A stretch of 5,932 bases of DNA, taken from the NCBI GenBank assembly GCA_946886425.1, contig CAMPIP010000147.1, positions 1 through 5,932 of the forward strand, written 5' to 3'. The notes beneath the pieces are model-generated. The model searched no databases and was not told where the DNA came from. It saw only the letters and a program-made list of their open reading frames with translations. A program made the translations under genes and the position numbers. How positions within the stretch are numbered: the first letter of the stretch is position 1; the number at the start of each line of letters is the position of its first letter. Shown here piece by piece: positions 1 through 4,982 of the stretch. This DNA is from an uncultured Actinomycetes bacterium. GTDB lineage: Bacteria > Actinomycetota > Thermoleophilia > Solirubrobacterales > 70-9.

Positions 1-153
1 GACCCCACCCGACTCCCAACCACGCTCATCTGCTCGGGTCTCCTCCCGCACGAGCTCGATGACGTCTCGAGCACGTTCGCCGCAACGAACTTCGTCGAGA
101 CCGACCGCCGCATCGACGGAGACTGGGCCGCCCTGTTGCTGCGTCGCCCCTGA
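1..153 (+). CDS. prmA: Ribosomal protein L11 methyltransferase, C-terminal end (partial)
   Basis: An open frame enters from the left edge and ends at TGA 151-153, giving 50 residues. It contains an LICSGLLPHELDDV segment and closes with GDWAALLLRRP. This matches the end of PrmA-type class I methyltransferases, where an 'I/L-x-SG-I/L' strand is followed by a helix and a final '(G)-(E/D)-W-x-(A)-L-x-L-R-(R/K)' strand. PrmA is cytoplasmic and uses S-adenosylmethionine to methylate lysines and the N-terminus of ribosomal protein L11. The SAM-binding motifs lie outside the window, so the exact substrate cannot be confirmed. Another class I methyltransferase is possible. The downstream cluster of ribosome-maturation genes fits a translation-related role. 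Confidence 0.72.
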   Translation, partial: DPTRLPTTLICSGLLPHELDDVSSTFAATNFVETDRRIDGDWAALLLRRP

Positions 154-163
154 CGGATAGAGT
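136..163 (+). promoter_or_regulatory. Candidate sigma70-type promoter for the DUF2269 gene
   Basis: A TTGCTG hexamer (136-141) and a TAGAGT hexamer (158-163) are 16 bases apart, matching the consensus at 3/6 and 4/6 positions. The ATG at 172 lies 8 bases after the -10. Transcription would therefore begin at or just before the start codon, giving a leaderless or nearly leaderless mRNA. The -35 lies inside the end of prmA. No Shine-Dalgarno is seen before 172. This is a pattern call only. Confidence 0.4.
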
Positions 164-171
164 TTCCGCCG

Positions 172-666
172 ATGCCGCTCGCCTCGATCGTCAGCGCCGA
201 CTACAAGATCGCGCTGTTCCTGCACATCCTCGCGGTCGTCCTAGCTTTCGGCCCCACCTTCGGCTACGCCCTGTTCGCCTCGTTGGCCCCCCAGCATCCG
301 CGGGCGACGCCGGCGATCCTGACCGGGATCCAGCGCTGCGACCGCTATCTGGTCAACCCGGGGATGATCGTGCTGCTGATCGCCGGCATCTACCTGCTGG
401 TCGCCAGTGACGACGCCTGGGAGACCAGCGACGTCTTCGTCAGCATCGGCTTCCTGGCGATCATCGTCCTCTTCGGCCTCCAGCACGCCTTCTTCCAGCC
501 TCAGGTCCGCAAAGCCAAGGAGATCGCCGAGCGCGACCTCAAGGCGGGCGACGCCCTCAGCCCCGAGTTCGAAGCGCTTTCGCAGCGGATCGGCCAGGTC
601 GGCGGCATCGCTGGCCTGATCGTCGTCGTGACGATCTTCTTCATGTCTTACAAGCCGTTCCTATGA
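172..666 (+). CDS. Four-helix integral membrane protein, DUF2269-like
   Basis: This 164-residue protein has four clear hydrophobic helices at about residues 13-38, 61-79, 88-108 and 143-160. A polar, charged segment (about 110-140) separates helices 3 and 4. There is no signal peptide with a cleavage site; the first helix looks like a membrane anchor. The N-terminal 'K-x-x-L-F-L-H-I-L-A-V-V-L-x-F-G' segment, with a histidine (H18) inside helix 1, resembles DUF2269 proteins, a family of predicted membrane proteins of unknown function. A second membrane histidine (H105) lies in helix 3. The ATG at 172 is preferred because it opens the frame just before helix 1 and lies 8 bases after a -10-like hexamer. 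The gene lies 18 bases after prmA and 31 bases before murI, so it may be cotranscribed with murI. I do not assign a biochemical role. Confidence 0.72.
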   Translation: MPLASIVSADYKIALFLHILAVVLAFGPTFGYALFASLAPQHPRATPAILTGIQRCDRYLVNPGMIVLLIAGIYLLVASDDAWETSDVFVSIGFLAIIVLFGLQHAFFQPQVRKAKEIAERDLKAGDALSPEFEALSQRIGQVGGIAGLIVVVTIFFMSYKPFL

Positions 667-697
667 GCCGTTCCCGCTGACGGCCGGCGCCACCGCT

Positions 698-1528
698 TTG
701 CCCGGTCAAGACGCAGCGCTGCCGGTGGCGATGTTCGACTCCGGCGTCGGCGGCCTCACGGTTCTGCACGAGTGCCTGGTCTCGCTGCCGCAGGAGGACT
801 TCGTCTACCTCGGCGACACCGAGTGGTTCCCCTACGGGACGCGCGACCCGGGGCTCCTGCGCGAGCGGATCGCCGGGATCGCCGAGCTGCTGGCGCGGCG
901 CGGCGCCAAGCTGCTGGTGATCGCCTGCAACACCGCCACCTCGATCGGCGAGGACGTCGCCCGCGAGGTCGGCGCCGCGCATGGGATCGAGGTCGTCCCG
1001 GTGGTGGCGCCACAGGCGGAGATCGCGGCGGCGATCACCGACAGCGGCAGGGTGGGGGTCCTGGCCACCCCGAACACCGTCGAGAGCGGCGCCTACCGCC
1101 ATGCCCTCGAAGCCCAGGGCCGGGCCCTCGAGGTGACCGAGGTCGAGGCGCCCGACCTGGCCCCCTTCATCCAGAACGGCTCGCTCTTCGACGAGAGCGC
1201 CGTGACGATGGCCCGCACCTACTGCGCGCCGCTGCGGACGGCCGCAGTCGACACCTTGATCCTCGGCTGCACGCACTACCCGTTGGTGGCCCCGATGCTG
1301 CAGCGGATCCTCGGTCGCGACGTCCGCCTGGTCAGCGGCGGCCACGCCGTCGCCGCCGCCGTCCAGCGCACTCTGGAGCGCGCCGGCATCGCCCAACAGC
1401 GCCGTGAGGAGGGCGACTACCGCTTCCTCTGCACCGGTGAGCCCGCCACCTTCCGCGAGGTCGGCACCCGCTTTTTGCAGATGCCCCTGGGCGACGTCGA
1501 GCGGGTCGAGATCCCCGTCCGGCACTGA
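698..1528 (+). CDS. murI: Glutamate racemase
   Basis: MurI interconverts L- and D-glutamate in the cytoplasm without a cofactor, supplying D-Glu for the peptidoglycan stem peptide. The 276 residues match the usual length of about 265-285. The diagnostic motifs are all present: FDSGVGGLTV (residues 13-22, with D14 and S15), ACNTAT with the first catalytic cysteine (C77), and LGCTHYPL with the second (C191) and H193. The two-lobed Asp/Glu racemase fold is intact. Two positions are unusual. The conserved 'GDTAR-x-PYG' loop reads GDTEWFPYG, and the family's common Glu in the 'P-L-(V/A)-E' segment appears to be Gln159. The start is uncertain: TTG 698 gives the longest plausible form, but GTG 725 or ATG 731 lies right at the family's usual beginning (M-x-FDSG). 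None has a good Shine-Dalgarno. The gene probably shares a transcript with the DUF2269 gene. Confidence 0.95.
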   Translation: MPGQDAALPVAMFDSGVGGLTVLHECLVSLPQEDFVYLGDTEWFPYGTRDPGLLRERIAGIAELLARRGAKLLVIACNTATSIGEDVAREVGAAHGIEVVPVVAPQAEIAAAITDSGRVGVLATPNTVESGAYRHALEAQGRALEVTEVEAPDLAPFIQNGSLFDESAVTMARTYCAPLRTAAVDTLILGCTHYPLVAPMLQRILGRDVRLVSGGHAVAAAVQRTLERAGIAQQRREEGDYRFLCTGEPATFREVGTRFLQMPLGDVERVEIPVRH

Positions 1529-1561
1529 TTCGGCCCGAAGGATTTTCAAAGTTGGCACACC

Positions 1562-1580
1562 GTGCGCACCACGCGTGCGC
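1562..1580. other. Back-to-back short palindromes / GC-rich hairpin upstream of vapB
   Basis: Two perfect 8-base palindromes abut: GTGCGCAC (1562-1569) and CACGCGTG (1570-1577). In addition GCGCAC (1564-1569) and GTGCGC (1575-1580) can pair as a 6-bp stem with a 5-base loop. The element lies 33 bases after the murI stop and about 30 bases upstream of the vapB promoter. There is no T-run after the hairpin, so a standard intrinsic terminator is not supported. It could be a regulator binding site, a weak transcript-end hairpin for murI, or chance in GC-rich DNA. Confidence 0.3.
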
Positions 1581-1610
1581 CGGCCTCCGTCAGCATCCCG
1601 GCCATGCCAG

Positions 1611-1639
1611 TTCTGACCGCCGGCAATACCATCTATACT
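1611..1639 (+). promoter_or_regulatory. Candidate promoter of the vapBC module (leaderless)
   Basis: TATACT at 1634-1639 matches the -10 consensus at 5/6 positions and stands out in very GC-rich surroundings. A -35 is less clear: TTCTGA (1611-1616, 17-base spacer) is a weak match, and CTGACC (1613-1618, 15-base spacer) is closer in sequence but short in spacing. The GTG start at 1646 is 6 bases after the -10, where transcription is expected to begin, so the antitoxin mRNA is probably leaderless. VapB-type antitoxins usually repress their own promoter, so an operator probably overlaps this site; I could not identify one. Confidence 0.6.
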
Positions 1640-1645
1640 CGCCCC

Positions 1646-1879
1646 GTGGCCAAGGTAATGATCTCCATCCCCGACGCCCTCCTGAAGCGCCTCGACGCTC
1701 GCGCCGGCGAGGTCGGCGAGACCCGCAGCGGCTTCCTGCAGCAGCTCGCCGAGCGGGAGCTGGAGATGGCCGAGCGCCGCGATCGCGACGAGATTGAGCG
1801 CCTTCTCGATGAAATCGGGCCCCTCGAACTCGGGGTCGACATCGCTCAACTGATTCGCGAAGACCGGGAATCGCACTAG
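1646..1879 (+). CDS. vapB: Ribbon-helix-helix antitoxin (VapB-type)
   Basis: The 77-residue protein begins VAKVMISIPDALLKRLD (the V being a GTG start). This is the typical ribbon-helix-helix layout: a DNA-contacting beta strand (residues 3-8), helix 1 (about 10-22) and helix 2 starting at T26-R27-S28 and running to about residue 40. The charged C-terminal half, ending DIAQLIREDRESH, is the expected toxin-wrapping tail. As a VapB antitoxin it would bind and inhibit the toxin encoded next to it and repress the shared operon. GTG 1646 is chosen over an in-frame GTG at 1562. The longer form would place a strong -10 hexamer inside the coding region and add 28 residues with no family resemblance. 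ATG 1658 is possible but would cut into the beta strand. The stop codon directly abuts the toxin's ATG. Confidence 0.85.
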   Translation: MAKVMISIPDALLKRLDARAGEVGETRSGFLQQLAERELEMAERRDRDEIERLLDEIGPLELGVDIAQLIREDRESH

Positions 1880-2284
1880 ATGCTCTTGCTCGATGCCGGC
1901 GTCTGGGTCGCCCTCGGCGAACCCGAGAACCCGCACCACGACACCGCCCGTGCCCTCGTTCGCGCGCCGGCGACGCCGCTTGCCGCTCTCGACCTGACCT
2001 TGTACGAGATCGCCAACGTCGTCGGGGCGAAGAAGGGCCGGATCGAGGACGCGGACCGGATCGCGCGACTCCTCCTGACCAGATGCCGGCACAGCCTGGC
2101 TACGGTCGACGTCGATCTCCTCGTGGGCGCGCTGCGCCTTACCGCCGAGCACGGCCTGACGGCCTACGACGCCGCCTACGTCGCCGCCGCCCGCCGCAAC
2201 GGCTGGACGCTGGTCAGCATCGACGTTCGCGACCTCGTCTCCAAGGGCCTCGCCGTAACGCCTGACGCCGCCCTTTACCCTTAG
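1880..2284 (+). CDS. vapC: PIN-domain toxin ribonuclease (VapC-type)
   Basis: The 134-residue protein is a complete PIN domain of the usual VapC length. The expected acidic Mg2+-binding residues are all visible: D5 in MLLLDAGVW, E43 in LYEIANVV, D97 in the TAYDAAYVAAA motif, and D115 (possibly helped by D118) in LVSIDVRDLV. VapC toxins are endoribonucleases that cut tRNA or rRNA and stop translation when their antitoxin is degraded. The RNA target here cannot be read from the sequence. Its ATG follows the antitoxin stop with no gap, which implies translational coupling and dependence on the antitoxin's promoter. Base composition and codon use look like the neighbouring genes, so any acquisition by transfer would not be recent. 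No truncation or loss of catalytic residues is seen, so the toxin is expected to be active. Confidence 0.9.
   Translation: MLLLDAGVWVALGEPENPHHDTARALVRAPATPLAALDLTLYEIANVVGAKKGRIEDADRIARLLLTRCRHSLATVDVDLLVGALRLTAEHGLTAYDAAYVAAARRNGWTLVSIDVRDLVSKGLAVTPDAALYP
2276..2281 (+). promoter_or_regulatory. Candidate -10 element for the yqeY-phoH-ybeY-era operon
   Basis: TACCCT (TANNNT pattern) lies at the very end of vapC, with 7 bases between it and the yqeY ATG at 2289. No convincing -35 is present at 16-18 bases upstream. The position is what a leaderless yqeY transcript would need, and there is no Shine-Dalgarno alternative in the short gap. If it is real, the ribosome-maturation operon would not rely wholly on vapBC transcription. 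Weak call from one hexamer. Confidence 0.3.
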
Positions 2285-2288
2285 CCGC

Positions 2289-2720
2289 ATGAGTGTCCTG
2301 GAGCAGGTGCAGAGCGACGCGCGCGAAGCGCTGAAAGCGCGCGACCGCGAGCGGGCGGGCGCGCTGCGCCTAATCGTCGACGTGCTCCAGCAGGACGCGA
2401 AGCTGGGCAAGGGCGATGAGGTCGCGGTGCTGCAGCGCGAGCGCAAGAAGCGGGTCGAGGCGGCCGAGGCCTACGAGGGCGCCGGTCGCGCCGAGCAGGC
2501 CGCCGCCGAGCGCTTCGAGGCGGAGCTGATCGAGAGCTACCTGCCCCAGCAGCTCTCCGACGAGGAGCTGGCGCGGCTGGTCGAGGACGCGGTCGCCGAG
2601 ACCGGCGCCAGCGAGCAGCGGCAGATGGGCCAGGTGATGTCGGCGCTGATGCCGAAGCTCGGCGGTCGCGCCGACGGCAAGCGGGTCAGCGCCGCGGTGC
2701 GGGCGAAGCTGGGTGCCTGA
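2289..2720 (+). CDS. yqeY: GatB/YqeY domain protein
   Basis: The 143-residue protein is close to the usual YqeY length of about 147-150. It shows the family's landmarks: an N-terminal helix with LKARDRERAGALRLI (residues 15-29), a central RERKKRVEAAEAYEGAGR segment (50-67), ESYLPQQLSDEEL (82-94), and a C-terminal small domain with GQVMSALMPKLGGRADGKRVS. YqeY resembles the tail domain of the GatB subunit of the tRNA-dependent amidotransferase that makes Gln-tRNA and Asn-tRNA. That tail binds tRNA, so a tRNA-related role is often suggested, but the function of free-standing YqeY is not settled. It is soluble and mostly helical. It begins 4 bases after vapC and ends 3 bases before phoH, a neighbour with which it is often found. 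Confidence 0.9.
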   Translation: MSVLEQVQSDAREALKARDRERAGALRLIVDVLQQDAKLGKGDEVAVLQRERKKRVEAAEAYEGAGRAEQAAAERFEAELIESYLPQQLSDEELARLVEDAVAETGASEQRQMGQVMSALMPKLGGRADGKRVSAAVRAKLGA

Positions 2721-2723
2721 GCC

Positions 2724-3707
2724 TTGGCTCGTAGGCAGCTGACCCTCGACAACACCGTCGCCGCCGAGCTGGCCGGCTCCGAGGACACGGTCCTGCGGGC
2801 GCTGCGCGAACGGCTCGATTGCGACCTGCACCTGCGTGGCAACGTCCTCACCCTCGACGGCGATTCGACCGACGTGCAGACCGCGGCCACCGTGGTCGAC
2901 GAGCTGGTCGAGCTGATCGAGCAGGGGCACGAGGTGGCGCCGGGGACGATCGAGGCGGTCAGCGGCGCCCTCGACGCCGACGAGAGCCCGGCCGAGATCC
3001 TCGACGACGTCGTCTGGCGGCACCGCAACACCAAGGTGGCGCCGAAGACGCTCAACCAGAAGCGCTACGTCGACTCGATCCGCCGCAACACGATCACCTT
3101 CGGGATCGGCCCGGCCGGCACCGGCAAGACCTTCCTGGCGGTGGCGATGGCGGCGGCGGCGCTGACCGAACGCAAAGTGCAGCGGATCATCCTCACCCGG
3201 CCCGCCGTCGAGGCCGGCGAGCGGCTCGGCTTCCTGCCCGGCGACATCCAGGCCAAGGTCGACCCGTACCTGCGGCCGCTCTTCGACGCCCTCTACGACA
3301 TGATCGACCCCGACCGCGTCAACGGCTACTTCGAGCGGGACGTGATCGAGGTGGCGCCGCTCGCCTTCATGCGCGGCCGGACCTTGAACGACTCCTTCGT
3401 GATCCTCGACGAGGCCCAGAACACCAGCCCCGAGCAGATGAAGATGTTCCTGACCCGGCTGGGCTTCAACTCGCGGATGGTCGTCACCGGCGACGTCACC
3501 CAGATCGACCTGCCCACCGACCAGCGCTCCGGCCTGATCGCGGTCCGCGACATCCTCGACGAGGTCAAGGACATCTCCTTCGTCGAGTTCGGCGGCGAGG
3601 ACGTCGTTCGCCACAAGCTGGTGCAGCGGATCGTCGCCGCCTACGACGCCCACGGTGGCCGCGATGCGGCGGCACGCAGCGAACACGGCCCGACGCCGCG
3701 CTCTTGA
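2724..3707 (+). CDS. phoH: PhoH-family ATPase (YbeZ-like)
   Basis: PhoH-family proteins are cytoplasmic P-loop ATPases linked to RNA metabolism; the Escherichia coli counterpart YbeZ works with the RNase YbeY. The 327 residues are near the usual length. The N-terminal part (about 1-100) contains a small KH-like region with the typical 'G-N-V-L-T-L-D-G' strand. The ATPase domain has Walker A GPAGTGKT (129-136), the signature ILTRPAVEAGERLGFLPGD after it, Walker B VILDEAQN (226-233, D229 and E230), and the VVTGDVTQIDLP sensor segment. The start is TTG 2724, which gives M-A-R-R-Q-L-T-L; no ATG precedes the KH-like region. Its stop overlaps the ybeY start by four bases (TTGA), so translation is probably coupled. 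The last 15 or so residues are a polar tail without family likeness. Confidence 0.95.
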   Translation: MARRQLTLDNTVAAELAGSEDTVLRALRERLDCDLHLRGNVLTLDGDSTDVQTAATVVDELVELIEQGHEVAPGTIEAVSGALDADESPAEILDDVVWRHRNTKVAPKTLNQKRYVDSIRRNTITFGIGPAGTGKTFLAVAMAAAALTERKVQRIILTRPAVEAGERLGFLPGDIQAKVDPYLRPLFDALYDMIDPDRVNGYFERDVIEVAPLAFMRGRTLNDSFVILDEAQNTSPEQMKMFLTRLGFNSRMVVTGDVTQIDLPTDQRSGLIAVRDILDEVKDISFVEFGGEDVVRHKLVQRIVAAYDAHGGRDAAARSEHGPTPRS

Positions 3708-4069
3708 GCCCTGACCTGACCGACGTTCCCGAAGACCTGCGCGAGGCCGTCGCCGCAGCGCTCGCCACCGCCGGTGTCGCCGACGGCCACCTCGCCGTCG
3801 AGCTGGTCGACGCCGAACGGATCCGCGAGCTCAACCGCGAGCATCGCGGCAAGGACAGCCCCACCGACGTGCTGGCGTTCCCGCTCGACGGCGTCGGCCC
3901 GGTCGCCGGTCCGCGCGAGCTCGGCGACGTGGCGATCTGTCCCGAGCACTGCAGTGACGTCACCGAGGCGGCGGTGCACGGCGTCCTCCACCTCTGCGGC
4001 TACGACCACGAGATCGACGACGGCGAGATGCTGACCCTGCAGGGGCGCGTGCTCGCCTCGCTGCGATGA
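3704..4069 (+). CDS. ybeY: Endoribonuclease YbeY, rRNA maturation factor
   Basis: YbeY is a zinc-dependent single-strand endoribonuclease that acts in 16S rRNA 3'-end processing and 70S quality control. The metal motif is complete: HGVLHLCGYDH with H92, H96 and H102. The upstream landmarks RELNREHRGKDSPTDVLAFP and ELGDVAICPE are also present, and the C-terminus ends with the usual 'M-x-x-L-Q-x-R-x-L' helix. At 121 residues it is shorter than most family members (about 150): the first beta strand, commonly M-x-V-E-V-x-N-R, is not seen. TTG 3704 is the chosen start because it forms a TTGA overlap with the phoH stop. The open frame runs further upstream through phoH, but that part is a shadow reading. 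The stop overlaps the era start (ATGA). Confidence 0.93.
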   Translation: MSPDLTDVPEDLREAVAAALATAGVADGHLAVELVDAERIRELNREHRGKDSPTDVLAFPLDGVGPVAGPRELGDVAICPEHCSDVTEAAVHGVLHLCGYDHEIDDGEMLTLQGRVLASLR

Positions 4070-4962
4070 CCCGCGCCGGCTTCATCGGCCTCGCCGGCCG
4101 TCCCAACGCCGGCAAGTCGACCCTGGTCAACGCGATCGTCGGCTCGCACGTCGCGATCGCCTCGGTGCGGCCGCAGACGACCCGGCGGGCGATCCGCGGC
4201 GTCGCCACCGATCTCGAAGCGGAACGGCAGCTGATCCTGGTCGACCTGCCCGGCGTGCAGCGCCCCCGCGACGTCCTCACCGAGCGAATGCAGCTGCGGG
4301 TGAAGCGCGAGCTGGCCGACTCCGACATCGCCCTGGTCGTGGTCAACGGCGAGGAGGGCGTCGGCCCCGGCGACCGCTTCATCGTCAGGACCCTGCTCGA
4401 GGCCGGGGCCAAGCTGCCGGTGATCTGCGCCGTCAACAAGGCCGACCGGCTGGGGCCGAACGAGCTGGTGCCGGTGCTGGCCGCCTCGGCGGAGCTCGAG
4501 GGCGTCGACGAGATCTTCCCGATCAGCGCCCGGACCGGCGAGGGGCTGGAGGCCCTGGTCGACCGGCTGGGTGAGCTGCTGCCCGAGGGCCCCTACCTCT
4601 ATCCGGCCGAGGATCGCAGCGACCAGTCGAGCGAGCTGCTGCTGGCGGAGCTGATCCGCGAGCAGGTACTCAACCGCACCCGTCAGGAGATCCCGCACTC
4701 GGTCGAGGTCGCGGTCGGGGATCTCGGCGCGCCCCGCGAGGACGGGCTCGTCGACGTCCCCGCCGAGATCTGGGTGGAGACCGAGTCCCAGAAGCGGATC
4801 CTGATCGGTCGCGGCGGCGTCAAGATCGAAGAGATCGGCACCGCCGCCCGGCGCTCGCTGGAAGCGGAGCTGGGCGCCCGCGTCCATCTCGACCTGACCG
4901 TGCGCGTACGCCGTAACTGGCGCCGCGACGAGGGCCTGCTGGACCGACTCGGCATCGAGTAA
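4066..4962 (+). CDS. era: GTPase Era
   Basis: Era is a Ras-like GTPase with a KH domain that binds near the 3' end of 16S rRNA during 30S assembly. The 298 residues match the E. coli protein (301). GTPase motifs are G1 GRPNAGKS (11-18), the G2 region PQTTRRAIRGV, G3 DLPG (60-63), G4 NKAD (124-127) and G5 ISAR (153-156). The linker carries the family's LNRTRQEIPHSVEV segment, and the C-terminal KH domain contains the LIGRGG loop (246-251) followed by KIEEIGTAARRSLE. G3 reads DLPG rather than the commoner DTPG, and G5 reads SAR rather than SAL/SAK; both look tolerable. The ATG overlaps the ybeY stop (ATGA), so the two are translationally coupled. Era is normally essential. Confidence 0.97.
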   Translation: MTRAGFIGLAGRPNAGKSTLVNAIVGSHVAIASVRPQTTRRAIRGVATDLEAERQLILVDLPGVQRPRDVLTERMQLRVKRELADSDIALVVVNGEEGVGPGDRFIVRTLLEAGAKLPVICAVNKADRLGPNELVPVLAASAELEGVDEIFPISARTGEGLEALVDRLGELLPEGPYLYPAEDRSDQSSELLLAELIREQVLNRTRQEIPHSVEVAVGDLGAPREDGLVDVPAEIWVETESQKRILIGRGGVKIEEIGTAARRSLEAELGARVHLDLTVRVRRNWRRDEGLLDRLGIE

Positions 4963-4976
4963 CGGTGCGGTGACAC

Positions 4977-4982
4977 TACGAT
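4977..4982 (+). promoter_or_regulatory. Candidate -10 element for hisIE
   Basis: TACGAT matches the -10 consensus at 4/6 positions. It spans the first two bases of the ATG at 4981. Seven bases separate it from an in-frame GTG at 4990. That spacing would make hisIE start leaderlessly at 4990 rather than at 4981. The best -35 candidate, TCGAGT (4955-4960, 16-base spacer), matches only 3/6. Weak evidence, but it bears on the choice of start. Confidence 0.3.

Noticed and set aside
1552..1557. TTGGCA as a -35 box for vapBC
   Set aside because: A good -35 match by itself, but there is no -10-like hexamer at 15-19 bases downstream, and it is far too distant from TATACT.
1564..1580. Intrinsic terminator after murI
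   Set aside because: The hairpin has no following T-run, and its stem is only six pairs. It is kept only as a palindromic element of unknown role.
1562..1645. 28-residue N-terminal extension of the antitoxin from GTG 1562
   Set aside because: It would place the strong TATACT -10 inside the gene. RHH antitoxins begin right at the beta strand, as from GTG 1646.
641..2446. 601-codon open frame on the - strand, across murI and vapBC
   Set aside because: It is the antisense shadow of several GC-rich genes. The translation is low-complexity, rich in G, A, D, R and H, with no recognisable motif, and it crosses gene borders and a promoter.
2819..3703. Long N-terminal extension of the ybeY frame through phoH
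   Set aside because: This stretch is the +2 shadow of phoH, arginine- and proline-rich with no family likeness. YbeY homology begins only after about 3704.
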